The notes beneath the pieces are model-generated. The model was not told the DNA's origin. It saw only the letters and a program-made list of their open reading frames with translations, and did no database searches. From the NCBI GenBank assembly GCA_038502055.1, contig JAXRKN010000045.1, forward strand, positions 2,378,501-2,442,500: a stretch of DNA of 64,000 nt, given 5' to 3'. This DNA is from Tanytarsus gracilentus. Its lineage: Eukaryota > Arthropoda > Insecta > Diptera > Chironomidae. Numbering within the stretch: position 1 is the stretch's first letter; every line of letters begins with the position of its first letter. This document shows, one piece after another, positions 26,577 through 40,800 of this stretch. Made by a program: the position numbers and the translations under genes.

Positions 26577-29500
26577 GTGAGTCACCTAATTTAATTATTG
26601 TTTGCATGCAACCAATCGTTCATGGTCAAAGCGTGAAATTAGCCTTGAATTGCAAGCTCTTTAATCGCGAGTGAAGTTTATACTGAACAATTCTCCATTG
26701 TCACTCGAACTATAATAAAAATATTCCAAAAATGGCTTCATTTTTTTTGCAAATAAACGAGCGAAGTCAATTAAGTCTTTGCGCGCGTCGGTCTTTAAAT
26801 AAATACATTATTGCATGCTTAAGAATTAGCGTTTGAGAGACACGAAGATCAGCGGCCATACTAACTCTATAATTTAGGAGTACAAAAGTGGTGCAATTTA
26901 GTAAAATGTCAATCATTATTACAGTGATGCTAAATCGTGACTACACAGTAGGTGTCCAACATTATAATCATCGCGTTGATATCAGATTATGTATCATGAT
27001 GCATTATTGCGCAATAAATGATTTAAATACGATGTGGGAGCAAAAATTTTCATGCCCACAACAATCTAAATATATGTTCACAGCATCCATACTCTAATAA
27101 ATTTAAATATTTTCTTTTGATGCTTGTTGCGCATCAATTTTTCAAAAGAGAATGAGAGTAAATTATTATACGATATGATGAAACAATAAAAAGATGTTAT
27201 GAAGAAGAAATGCGAGGCAGTTTAAGAAAATGACATCATACCATATGCGATGTTAATATATGTGTGTGCTTCTTGCTGCCGCATTCGAGTGTTTGGTTGA
27301 CATTGAAACTCGTGAATGAATGAGTCGATATTTAAATTTAACCACAATTTTTACGGAGGGGTCACTAAGAAGAAATTTTCAAGCAAAATTTAAAAAGGAA
27401 ATTAAATTTTTTTTGAAAGTAAAAATTTAAATTTTCCAAAAAAATAAATTTTATTTCCACCCCTTGAAAGTACCACAGTCTTTCATTAGCATCAAATAAT
27501 AAAAATTCATACACAAAAAAGTATTAAAAATTTTTGTGGTTCCTCTCATCATTATTATGACGGCTATTCCATAAATGTTTGCACCACCGTGCTGTCAAAA
27601 TTCATAAATATCAATAGAGATGAAACAGGCAGAGTTATTTTCTCCTTTTATAAATGTACATTGTTCATCTATCATCTATTAATAGTCATCAAGTAACACA
27701 TTGTGGAATGCCTTTTACGAATTGAAATTATCGATTATTATTGAAGTTATCGGGCAAATTAAAAAATGCTTTGCGATAATTTTAATCGATTTAGAAAGAA
27801 AAGTGTGTTAAAGCAAAGGATGGTCATATTAAATTTTTAATATATTTTTTTAAAATCTTTCAAAATTTCTAAAATTAAAGTTTAATTTTTGAAAATTATT
27901 TCTTGATACCACTGAAAAATTTCATTCATTTCTTAAAGATTAAAAATTTTTCAAAATGTTCTAAATTATTTTCATCATTAACCTTGCAATGTTCTAAAAT
28001 CTTCCAAGATCACCATTTGAACTGAAAAACACAAATTTTATTAGTGTTAATTGGTCGATAAATTTTAAAGCAAACAGAAGTTGCTTCCGTTGCTGTTAGC
28101 TGTAAAATGCCATCATCGGTGAGCAACAAAAAAATTAACCATCCTAATGATAAATTGGCTGTCTAAGTCTTTTCAATTGAATTGAGAATAACACTTGGTC
28201 AATTGAGTTCATTACTATTCAAAATAACCGCTCTCTTCAATGACTGCTCCGCTCTCACATATAGACATATCGTCATTGCTTTAGTCATTCATTCTCAAAA
28301 TCTCTTTTACGCATTTTTATTACACAAGCGATGATGTCATGCCGTATAACTTGAATGCATTGCAATGACCGCGAAAAAATAACATCAACAATAAAAGGTT
28401 GACTTATCGCGTAGGATTTTCCCAAATGGAAAAAAGTATTTTGGCGACACACGACTTCCATGTAATTAAGTGCCATAAAAAAATATGAGTTGAAATTTTT
28501 ATTAAACAATTTTTCAATCTCCAAAAAAAAGATTGTTTTAAATTGCGTGTCTTTTCCGGCTATGGATGTCTTTGTGGAATCGAGAGAATTTTTACACACC
28601 ATGAGGCGAAAATTCTTGTGTTTATTAAGTATATACAAATACACAGCACATAAAAAATAAGTTTTTTTTCTGTTGAGAGCCTCGCGCGAGAGTGTTTTCA
28701 TATTTTTCAGTTTGCAAGTGAATTCTTAACGTGCTAGACGCAAAACTGCCAATCGTGAAGACGCTTTATTTTTTTTAATACTGTGCTTTTTTGAGTGTAA
28801 GAGTCTTACATTGAGAGAGAAATTTGTTTTGCCGGCAAGAAGAAAAAATAATCATAAAAATGTGCAAAAAAATTTAATTCCTGTGCGGAGCTGATAGACT
28901 AATTGTCGAAATTATTTTGTGATCTCATTTATCGCTCATTGGGTCAATGAAACAATCATTTAAAAAAAGATTTAAATTTATTTTAAAAAAATCGTGTAAA
29001 TTTAATGTTTTGCAAATTGTTTAATGTTATAAAAAATTACAAGGAATGACACAATTGAGCAATGACATAATTGTACAAAAATATAACATACAATCGTGTC
29101 TTAAGTGATATTTACGACACATTTTCAATCGCGTTATCATTTAATGCACCATAGATTAGCGTTCAAGGACCCAAAAGGGCCGAAAAATTTATGAAAAATA
29201 AAAAGATCAAGAGGTTGAAATTAATTTTATTTTTTCGAATACACTTGACAGTGCGACATTATTGACTTTTGACGTTCCATTTCGATGAGCTCGATAAAGT
29301 AACGCTCAATACAATCGGGACGAGAAAAATGTTCATGCATGAGATCACAATAATTTATGAGCGTGATTTTTTATGTATATTTTTCATCACTTGCATTAAT
29401 GACACTTTTTGCCACCGCTATGCGATCATTGTTATTTTTAGGCGAGAATAAAATTTATCTATTTAAGCCATCAATACAGCAACTCAAGGAAGTGTGTGAC

Positions 29501-31463
29501 TGGAAGAATGTGCGATAAGTTTGCACGTAAACAAAAAAAATATTTTGCGAGTATTTGACGGGAAAAAATATTTGCTTTTTTCCGATGGGATCGAAAATAG
29601 ATCGAAGAGGATTTTCTGTCGAGATCTCGGAGGGTCATTTGTCGTAAATTGTATGAAATATGACTTGAAGAGACATCAAAGTCACTACAGTTGATGCTGT
29701 CAGTTTTAAAATTGAATTTTTCTTTATTTATTTTGAAATTCATCCAGACTCGACTGTATTTAATCCCAAAACGACCACTCTGTGTTCCCCAATAACAAAA
29801 ACGAGTTTTCTGAATGCAAATTCTCTTCAAAGAATCTTTTATTAGATTGACCGTGACATTTTATTTCCAAAAAAGTTTTTTCTTCTCTTTTTGATGCTTC
29901 TAATTTTAACAACAATCGCCATTCTATGCCTTTTATGAGTCAGATTTCTCATATAAAGCGATGAGAGAACTCATTAACACAAATTAACAATTTTTTCCAT
30001 TTCAAGTTTCTTCTTTTTTTGCAATAATTAAAAAAATTTCTCAGAAATAAAAACTGAGATAATCCCAAGAGCAATTTTTATTCAAAAGATGCTCGTTAAT
30101 CATCGCATTTAAGAGATGAGGTAATAATTGTGTGCTCTTATGTTTAAAGAAAATATATCACGGATAATCTTATTATAATCGGTAGCAATAGAATTCAATT
30201 AATACCTCTTTTAAAATTTAATGAGACGATTATATTGAGGTCAAAGATCGATAAAAAGAATTTCTTCTTCCCACATGCATAAAAATCTAGGGATGACAAA
30301 TTAAATTTTACAAAATAATATGAAATGGATTTTTATGAGTCGAATGAAAAAGTTTCCGGAAATATTTTAAAAAAATTGCAATTTAATTTTTATCGAGTTT
30401 TAGATATTTATTAAAATCATAATTATAAATTCGTAAAAATTGGTTGAGTTATTTTTAAAATTCCATTTAATCGAGAGCATAAAATAATAAATTTTAATGA
30501 AAATCAATTTAAAAATAATTTATTTTTCAATGCTTTGCGAAGTAACATTCCATCGGTCTTTTACAATAAAATTCCATTTACTTTTTTGAACACTTAAAGA
30601 CTCTCATAAATAAATATAAAGCATGTAGGTAGACGTCAGTTTGTATTGAAGGTCGCGGGCAATTGATAAGTGGCTGATATATTCATTCAGTTTTGTTTTG
30701 ATTTCATACTCATGACATGCGGCAAAATACGTACACGAAATATTTTTATGCCGGCTTTTTCTTCTCTCCCGGACTCTCCGGAATGTTTTTCGCTCAATTT
30801 TCTTTATCTCTCTCGGAGAGCGACGCATGTGGAAAATTGAAAATCATATGATACTTTTTTCATGAAAAATTTCAGACTGAAAAGAAAAGTAGACGTGTCA
30901 GACGATTTGTGTCGTAAAATGTTTCAATTCAAGTAGTTTTTTTATTGATGATTACACACATTTGCACGGTTGTTATCAGCATAGAGTGTAAATTAACCGA
31001 CTGAGTGACTAATCGCACAAACTTAAAATTCAGAGGAAAATTAGGAATTTGCGTGTTTTTATGACTATTTTTTTTATTTCGGCTAGCAAAATCATCTACA
31101 AAGTGCTTTACATGCGATTGAATTTGTAATACAATCGTTTTCTTTTGTGTTAAATTAAGCAGCAGCTGCTTGAAAGATATAAATTCAGAGGTTAGGAGAG
31201 TGAAGAAAAAAAGAGGAAGAGAAATCAATTTTTTATTCGACGTCGTCGCCTCGCAGTGCGATCATAGAAAAAAGTGAGAGAAACGTTTATGTCATTTTGG
31301 CTAAAAATATAGAGAAAAAAATAAAAATCTCGGGTATTATAAGGCAAATAATAAGAAATTCATGCAAAAGCCAAGCGACTGTGTGTGTATAACAAAGTGT
31401 GATAATAAATAACAGAAAGAATTTCTTACACGCAATTTTGCCGTCAATATTGAGTGAGCGGCG
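26577..31463 (+). other. Long shot intron before the plakin-repeat cassette
   Basis: 4.9 kb with no supported exon. It ends in the promoter region of the first exon at 31464. Short open frames on both strands show no family signal. Upstream DNA of the 31464 promoter should lie in roughly the last 500 bp; no TATA box was picked out. Confidence 0.45.
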
Positions 31464-31505
31464 ATGGAGAAGAAAAATGAGTATAATTTCGCGTACGAAT
31501 TCAGG
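31464..31505 (+). CDS. shot: shot alternative first coding exon upstream of the plakin repeats
   Basis: ATG followed by 13 codons (MEKKNEYNFAYEFR) and a donor GTTAGT at 31506, phase 0. The next exon (31610) has a phase 0 acceptor, so the join reads YEFR-RYAESLRRP. This would make an isoform with no CH or plakin domain. The exon is tiny, so the call rests on the start codon, the donor and phase; it needs transcript support. Confidence 0.5.
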
Positions 31506-31609
31506 GTTAGTCACTATTAACATTTTCATCGAAAGTCGCCTTTGACCATGAAACAATTTCGTGTATGACTTGCTGTAACTAATTAATTATCCTCTATTTA
31601 TTATTATAG

Positions 31610-31707
31610 CGTTATGCAGAAAGCTTGCGTCGACCTGTCAAAACATTCAGGCAAAATTCGACACAAGAGATTGTGGTTGAGGACCTGCAGCAAGACGAAG
31701 TGGCAAG
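31610..31707 (+). CDS. shot: shot cassette exon preceding the plakin repeats
   Basis: 98 bp encoding RYAESLRRPVKTFRQNSTQE through QQDEVA, phase 0 in and phase 2 out. It can only join the plakin-repeat exon (31818, needs one base for AGA). Its 98 bp plus the 11,302-bp exon make exactly 3,800 codons, so the two behave as one skippable cassette. Confidence 0.85.
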
Positions 31708-31817
31708 GTGAGATTTAGTTTTGTGTGAAATCATAATTATAGGGGATCCTAATGATTTTTTTTTGACAAGAGGTTCGTAAAAATTATGCAATTTAAAAAT
31801 TGTTTTTCAATTCACAG

Positions 31818-34800
31818 AGCAAACGATCCGCGTGCACAAGAGAGACAGCAACTATGGAAGATATTAAATTTGCTGGGCATTAAAGATCCTAATTCCGGAA
31901 ATGCTCTATCAGTTCATGATGCCATCAGATCTAAAATTTTAGATCTCGAGGCGGGCACAATAAAGGTTGAAGGCGAAGAGAATCCGATAAGTATTGATGA
32001 AGCTCTGAAACGTGGTCTCATTGATCCACAGTTCTATGACAATCTAAAGAATATTCGTGAACTTTCTAAGAAATATGAAATCAAGACGGAGGGTGACGAC
32101 GAAGATTTCGATGGACCGTCTGAGAAACGAATCAAGGTAATTCAATTTAATCGAAACGGCGCAAAAAGTGTCGCCGAAGCAATCGACGATGGACTTGTCG
32201 ATACGGCTTCAGGTCTATTTCGTCTTAACGATGGATCATTTATCACCATTGCGGAAGCATTAAATTATGGTTATTTAATCAAAAATGAAACTGTTAAGAT
32301 CAAATCAACGCCAATCAGTTTCTCCGATGCCCTCGCACGCGGACTTTTCGATGAGAAGGGCTTTATGGTCGACAGAAATTCCGGCGACAAATATCAGTTG
32401 CATTCGGCTATCGCGAACGGTTTAATCGTTGATAATTTACGCGAAATAATCGACACAAAGGATGACATTAAGGTCACAGTTAAAAGGGCACTCGAAATCG
32501 GTCTTCTCGATTCAAAAGCCGGTCTCTTTAAGAATTCACTATCGAATGAAAAGTGCACATTCAATTTTGCACACAATAGTCATTTAATTTGCAAACCACA
32601 AACCTTTAAAGACATTTATGATCAGACATTAATAAAAGACGATTGTTTAGTGCTGTCGCCGACTTTCTCGACTTGGCTTACAATTCCAGAGGCCATTGAC
32701 GCGGGTGTTTTGGACTATGACAATTTCAAATGTATCACACAAGAGCGAGGAACTCTTGTTAATTTAAAAGAAGCGATAGAAGGTGGAATCATCTCCCTAG
32801 ATGGCACCTATACAGATTCAAATACCGGCGAAATAATTTCCATAAAAAGTGCCGTTGATCGCGGCCTCATTTCGTCGGTATCGCAAAAATCTATTTTTAA
32901 TATTGATGGCTTTAAAGATCCCAAGGAAGAAGCTTTTGTGTCTTTTAATGTTGCCTTACAAAAACGCATTTTGCGACGTGATGATCAGCATTTCGTTTTA
33001 ATCGCGAGCGGTAATAGATTTTTAACGCTCGATGAGGGTGTCGAGGGGGGTTTTATTAGACCGGAAGTTTATTCCATGTTAACACGACACATTGGTGTTT
33101 TTGACGAGCATAGAAATGAGTTGAGAGTTATTGATTTAGTTTTCTATAAGCTTATTGACCCAGTTAGTGGATACTTGTTGCATCCTAAGACAAGCGAAAA
33201 GTTGCCACTCGATAGTGCAATTGAACTTCAAATTATTACAGCACCAGGTGCTCTCTTATTGAGTAGTTTACTCAACATTACACTCACAACTGAGACAGTC
33301 ACGAAAACTATCAAACGCTTTGTGACAATTAAAGAAAAAGACATTCAAGAAGTTGAGAATCCTTCATTTTCCGAAGCCGTTCAAAAGGGTCTCATTAGCA
33401 TTGACGAACAAACTTACCACCAGGCTGAAGAGAAGAAATTTTATCTCGTTCAAGACGCCCTCAATAATGAAAGAGTTTTAGCTGATACTGAAAAATTAAA
33501 TGGCGGTAAAACAGGAACTTTGACAATTATTAAAAAAACTTTCCTACCATCTGTTGTTAATGGTAAGGCTGCACCTCAACAGCAGCAATCTAAAGTCACT
33601 AAAACAATCACTGTTGAACAGCAAAAGCCTTTGATTAAAATTCTCCGAAAAATGCAGAAAAAAGTGATTAGTCTGAGCGACGCCAAGCACATGGGCTTAA
33701 TTAACGAAGAGACTTATGAGCTCCTCGAAAATAATGTCAGTTTTACTAACAATCCCGACACGTTCTTAAAGAGCAAAAAGTATAAACTTAAAGATCCTCA
33801 ATCGGGCATAAATCTCACACTCGAGGAGGCAATTGAGCGTGAAATTTTAAATCCAAATAATATTACGAAATTTTACATTCCATTCTGCAAGAGCCTCACA
33901 ATTTCTCAGCTCATTGAGCGTGATCTATTCGATGAAGACACTCAAATGATTATTCATCCCGAAACGGGAGATTTATTAACACTAAACGAAGCAATTGCAT
34001 GTGATATTGTTGACAAACATTCGCTAATTCGAAATGACAAGAAACATAAAATTACTCTAAAAGAGGCGATCAAAAATAATTACATCGATGGCCATGCAAA
34101 ACTCGTTATAAAATCTAAGAAAGGCGAGTTGAGCGCAAGACAGGCAATTGAACGTGGCTTATTTGAAGTCGAAAAACAAAAAGATAAATCAGAAGTTTCC
34201 AAGAATATTCCGTTAATTGGTCAGACCTTCCCTGTGGTGGTTAGGCGCGGTCTTTTTGTCGAGAAATCTCGAGAAGTTTTAAATAAAATTTCCAATAAAA
34301 AATTAAATCTTGTAGATGCCATCGAAAGCAATTACATAATGTCTGTGCCGTGCATGCCAAATGCATATGAAGTAAAAATTTCAGATGCACTCGATCAACG
34401 ACTCATTGATGTAAATGCTCAAACATTTACATGTCCTCAAACGGGCGAGGTCATGTCACTTGAAGATGCGTACAATAAAGGCTTTTTAATTGCAAAACCA
34501 TTGCATGCAATGATAGACCATGAGGCACTCAAAGCCACTCAAATTACAAAGGAAGTTAAAAATGTTTCGCACACAATTAAAACTAAAAGTATCGACATTC
34601 TCGATGGCTTTACGATGATTTCGGCAAATGCGATTCTTAATAATAAAACGGGCGAAACATTCACTTTGAATGAAGCGAAAGAGCAAGGAATTGCAATTGA
34701 GAGGGTTGAGGTCAATCAATTTTCAACTGCGGAACTTGAAGACGATCATGCTGAGCCTGAGAAAAATGAAATCGTCGATTCGAGTGAAAATTCACAAAAT

Positions 34801-37800
34801 GTGACAACAATTAAGAAAATTACAATTGTTAAAGAAATTAAATTCGATGAAAACGGAAAGGAAATTATGACCGAGTCATTCGAGAGAGATCCGGATGTTT
34901 ATGTAACCAGCGCTCCAACCGATGACAGAGAGTTCGATGAAATGTTTGCCCAATTTAAGCAAGACAATCCTGAATTTGAGCAAGAAGAAATTGTAACTCA
35001 ATCGTCAAATAATGAAACTGTTACAACTAAAATTGTTAAAGAGTACAACGTGATTAAAAATGAGACAAAAATTATTCGAGAGCCACCTTTTGATGAAAGC
35101 ATTGATGAAGGTGAAGAAGCGATGGAATTTGAAATAATTGATTACATCAAGGAAGAAAGTCCTAAACCAAAAGAGACAGGTGAACCTCAAGTTATTACAG
35201 ACGAAACTCACGAAACAGTCACGACAACTTTTACAAAAACAACTAAATTTGTCACAATTCCAGGGCAAGAAGAAAATCAAATTTCTACAGCTGACATCAT
35301 TCACGAACAAGAGGATTTGGAAGCTTCGCCAAAAACAAAAACTGTCATTATTTCAACAATTAAAGCTTACACAGAAAAATTTGATGAAGAGCCAAAACCG
35401 GAGCCTCGCAAAAATGTTTCAGATATGACATCTCAATTCCTCGAAATGGAACGAAATATTCTATCAAAACCTGAAAAACCCGTAAGAGCCAAGAAGGAAA
35501 AATCTCCTGAAAAAGTTAAGGAAAAATCACCGAAAATTTCTGAAACAAAGGTTGTAAAGGAAATTCCTCATGATAAAGTTGTCAAAGAAGTTCCCGAAGA
35601 GTTTGATGGAAAGAAAATTAAAACTGTAATAATTTCTACAATACAGTCAGTCACTGAAAAACCAGAGGGAGACTCAAATTCGCAAGATCTTGTTATAGGT
35701 GCAAAACAACCTCAAGATGAAATTCAATTCATCGCTGCTCAGCAATTAAAAGACACCCCTCAAGAAATATCTGAAGAAAATTTCCAAAAAACATCAAGCA
35801 GTAAAACAATCGTAATTAAAACGACAAAATTAATTACCAGCGAAACTAATTTAGAAGAGCAAGAAGCCCCTAAAGAGACTGAAACTCCAATCGATATTTC
35901 AAACACCACAGAAGGCACACCGTCAAATACAAGTGATGAAAGTGAAGGAGGATCAAAAATAAAAACTGTAATTGTTTCGACCATAAAATCGTTTACAGAG
36001 AGATTTGGAAAGAAGCCCACAGACAGCAGCGATAAAATGACACCAGTCGAGGATGAAAAAGTTAATAAGGTGGAATTAAATAATGAACCTCAAAACAACG
36101 AAGTTCCTCTAGTTATCACAGAGGATAATAAAACTCAAATTGAAAGTGTCGTCAATTCAACATTAAAAACCGTAGCTGAAAAAATTGAAAGCTCAAAAGT
36201 TTCAAGCAGTGATGATGACTTCGAAATTGTTGAACATCCAACTGAAGTTGAAAGTCAAGCCATTTCTCTGAGTGAAAAATCTCAAAATGAAAACAGTGAG
36301 TTGCCAGAGAGTGAGCCTAAATCAAAGACAATCATTCTTTCTACGATTAAACCTGTTACTGAAAGATTTGAAGATGACAAAGAAAAATTACCCGAAGCTA
36401 CAAAAGTTGAACAAGATTTTCCGCAAGAAATTATCGCACCTGAAATTATTTCAATTTTTCCAAGCGATGTTCAAAAGCCATCGGAAAAGGATGACACAGA
36501 CGTCATTGACTTAACATCACGTTTCATCGAAACAGAAAAGAAAAATGTTGAGGTTGATGTCCAAAAACAAGTAAAAGAATTTTCTGATGAAATCCAAAAG
36601 AACTTGGCTACAATTGTTACTAAAACTACAAAAATAATTTCATCCACGATTGGAGGTTCAAATGAAGCTCAAGAAATTTTCACTGAAAATCTGTCAGAGG
36701 AAAAGCCACAACAAATTTCTCCTCCTATTGATAGGACTCTGCAAGAAATTATTGCACCAGAAATTATTTTGATTTCCCCAAGTGATGTTCAAAAGCCATC
36801 GGAAAATATTGATCAGCAAAAAGTGGACATTTCACAACTTACATCTCGCTTCATTGAAACCGAAAAAGATAATGTTGATGTTCAAAAAGAAGATTCTCAA
36901 GCACATGATGAGAGTGCACACAAAATAGCAACAATGGTCACTAAAACTACAAAAATAATTTCGTCTACAATTGAACCTCAAGAAATTTCCACTGCAAATG
37001 TATTAAAAGAAAAACCACAAGATAAAAAAATTTCTGCTCAAAAAGTTGAACAAGATTTTCCACAAGAAATTATCGCACCTGAAATTATCTTAATTTCTGC
37101 AAGTGATGTTCAAAAGCCATCGGAAAAGGATGACACAGACGTCATTGACTTAACATCACGTTTCATCGAAACAGAAAAGAAAAATGTTGAGGTTGATGTC
37201 AAAAAAGAAATATCTGACACTTCTGATGAAACTCATAATACCATCACAACAACAATTACTAAAACAACAAGAATTATTTCTTCTACAATTGAAGGTTCAA
37301 ACGAAGCTCAAGAAAAAATTGCACCCGACAGTGATCAGAAAACATTTGGTACTACTACAGTTACAACCGAAAGTTACGAACCTTCTGAAATTGATGATAA
37401 ACAAAAAGTGGACATTAAGCAGCTTGCATCTCGATTTATGGAGACAGAAAATGAAAATGAAGAGTCAAATTTCCAAACAGAAGTATTTGAAACTTCTAAC
37501 GAAAGTCAAAAAACCATCACAACAACAATTACTAAAACAACAAGAATAATTTCCTCCACGATTGAAGGTTCAAATGAAGAAGAAACACCACAAGAAACTT
37601 CTACCGAAAGAACTTCACAACAAATTATTTCACCCGATGTTGAAATTATCACAACTGCATCTGATAATAAGAAGCCATCTGAAATTGATGATCAAGAAAA
37701 AGTAGACATTTCACAACTCACATCTCGCTTCATTGAAACGGAAAAAGAAAATGTTGATGTTCAAAAAGATTTAAAATCAACAGATGAAAGTGCACACAAA

Positions 37801-40800
37801 ATAGAAACGATTGTCACCACAACAACAAAAATAATATCGGCCACAATCGAAGGATCTTCTGAACCACAAGAAGAAAATTTCCCTGAAGATATTTCTCAAG
37901 AAAAATCAATTGAAAGTAAACCTGAAAATGTTGAAAAAATGGAGGAAAATAAATTGCAAGAACCTCAAATTGCAGATTCAGTGGACAGTGCAATAATTGA
38001 AAGCACACCACAAAAAGTCGTTGCACCTAAGAGTGAAGAAAAATCAAATTTAATTTCATCTCCGACTGAAATCAAAGAACCATACAAAACTGAAGAGATT
38101 ATCGATGACGAACAATCCAAAAAAATCGTTGATTTAACATCTCAATTTCTTGAAACAGAAAAAGCAAATATTGAGTTCGATGTGCAAAAAGAAATGTCCG
38201 AAACATCCTACAAAACAATGACGACGGTAATTACTAAAACAACTCAAATAATTTCATCTACGCTCGAAGACTCATCCGAGCCAAGTCAAGTTGAAATTAC
38301 AGAAATTCCAAATGAAGAAGAACAAACTAAAATTACTGAAATTATTGAGAGCATTCCAGAAGAAATTTCTAAACACGACCTTGAAATAACCGAGGAACAA
38401 CAAGAACCACAAATCATCTCGAGCGTAAAATCAATCACAGCAGAGGAAGAAAAAATTCCTGAGCTCGAAAAAGATGCATCTAAAAATATCTCTGACATCA
38501 CAATGCAATTCCTTGATGGAGAACGCGACCGCAATGTAGTTCCAGTGCCGGCACCGCGCAAGAAGAAGACATCCATACCCGAAAGTGTGAAGGAAGAAGA
38601 AGAAAATCTGCCCAAACAAGTCGAAGAAATTCCTTTGGAATCAGATAGCGAGAAAATATTCAAAACGATCATCGTCACGACTGTAAAAAGTGACATCACA
38701 GACATTCCACAAGACGATGAGATGGAAAAGACAAAACACATTGAAGAAATCGTTAATTCGACTCTTGCACTGGCACAAGAAAAAATAAAACCTGCAGATG
38801 CGAGCGAGGAGGTAAAAGAAGTGCAAACTCCAATAATTGCCGATGAGCCTGAAAAAATTCAAGTTGAAGAACCAAAAGAATTTTCGACAGATTCAACAAT
38901 TCCGACCGTCACAAAATCAATTGATCCCTCTCAAATGTTTATCGATAGTCAACGCTATGAAACGACCACATCGAGAGAACAGTCGCCACCAAAAACACCC
39001 ACGATATCAAAAGTTAAACAGTTTTCAGTTGCTGATAACGAAATTGAAATTATTTCAATTCGCGACGCAATTAAGCAAAACAAAATTGAGCCTAAAATTT
39101 GTCGAGTTGTATTGAATGGAAATGAACTGCCTTTAACGGTTAATGATGCACTCGAGGCCAAACAATTGTCACCAACTGATCCCGTTCAGGTCATTTCAAG
39201 TCACGTCATTGTGTTAATTCCAAATCAACCGAAAGCTTATCTTCTCAACTTGAACGATAAATTTAGCGAGCCAATACTTAATGAGATCGGTCTCTATGAC
39301 AGCAGAATTCCTTCCTTCATTGATCCATGGACGGGCAAACAAATCTCGTTTGAGTATTTAATTTTTAATCTTGATGTTCTCGATCCATCGATTCATGTTA
39401 AGGATAGTAAGAGAGGCCGATACATTCCAATCCAACAAGCACTCAATGAAAATTTAATTGATCCCCAACATGGCACAGTTGTCGACACAAGAAATGAGAG
39501 TAAAATTCCCATTTTCGAGGCAGTTGACCGCAAATTAATAATTCAAAAAGCACCGCGCGAACTACGCATCGTAAAGCGTCCGCCAACAATGACAGATCTT
39601 ATCGAGAATGGCAACATAAACTTTGCGAATGATGAAGTCATTGTGGGCAATGAAAACTTGACTTTGTGCGAGGCACTGCGAAAGGGAGTGATTGACACCA
39701 ATCACATCTCGATACGTGATCCGGCGAGTTGTGATGTGTTTGGCTATAAATATGCCGTTGATCGTGGCATAGTTGACGTGTCGCGTGGCTTAATAATCAA
39801 CACTGTGACATTGGAAGAAATCACTTTAATCGAAGCGTATCGAAGGCGAATTTTATTGATTGGAAAATTGCAACCGATTTCGTTAAATGCGGCAATTGCG
39901 TCGAATGACATTTATGATAAAAACAGCAATAAGTTTAAAGTTAATAAGCAACTCGTTTCTCTCTCCGAGGCAATAGAATTTGGATTAATTGATCCCAAAT
40001 TTACGGACGTTAAAGACACTAAAAATAATTCACTTGTTCCGTTGCAACAAGCCATTGAGTTCAATCTAGTCGATCCTAAGGCGAGTATGATAAGAAATAA
40101 AAAATCTTCGGTTCCTTTGAGCAAGGCAGTTAAGGAAAAATTAATTGTCGATAAATTTGAGCCAATTGATCTTGCAGAAATTATCGCTAAAAATTATTAC
40201 GATCCGGAAAGTGGAAAAATTTTAAATCCGTACACAAATAAATACATAACTTTAAGGGAAGCAATTCAGTTGAAAATTATCAACATTTATCACATTAGAA
40301 TTTATGACATTCTTTATGATCGCGTTTATGATGTTGAAGAGGCGATTACTAATAATTTATTGGACGATCAAAGAGGTTTAATTACACGACCAAAAATGAC
40401 ACTTGACAAGGCACTTCTTCAGAGAATTTTAATCACCTTTAATGGCCCACTCTCACTGCCAAGTGCCCTCCAATGCAATTTCTTCGACCCAGAAACTCGA
40501 AAATATAATTTCGATGATCGCGAGATGAATTTAAGTGAGGCAATTGAACAGAATAAAATTGCAGGCAATGAACTCGTTCTTTATGAGCCCAATCGTAATA
40601 AACTTTCGACACTTAATGAAGCAATCACTGCCGGCTTCTTAGATCCAATTGAGAGTGTAATTGTCGATTCAATAAATAATACTGAGACTCTAATTGATGA
40701 CGCAATGGAGCAGGGTCTATTGGTTAAATCACGCTCCGATGTCAATTTACGCGATGCAGTTTTCGAGGGTCTTTATGATCCTCAAGATGCCTCCTTTGCC

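Noticed and set aside
35005..39161. Many open frames in other frames of the plakin-repeat insert
   Set aside because: Shadows of a biased, repetitive coding frame; they mirror the repeats and have no independent support.
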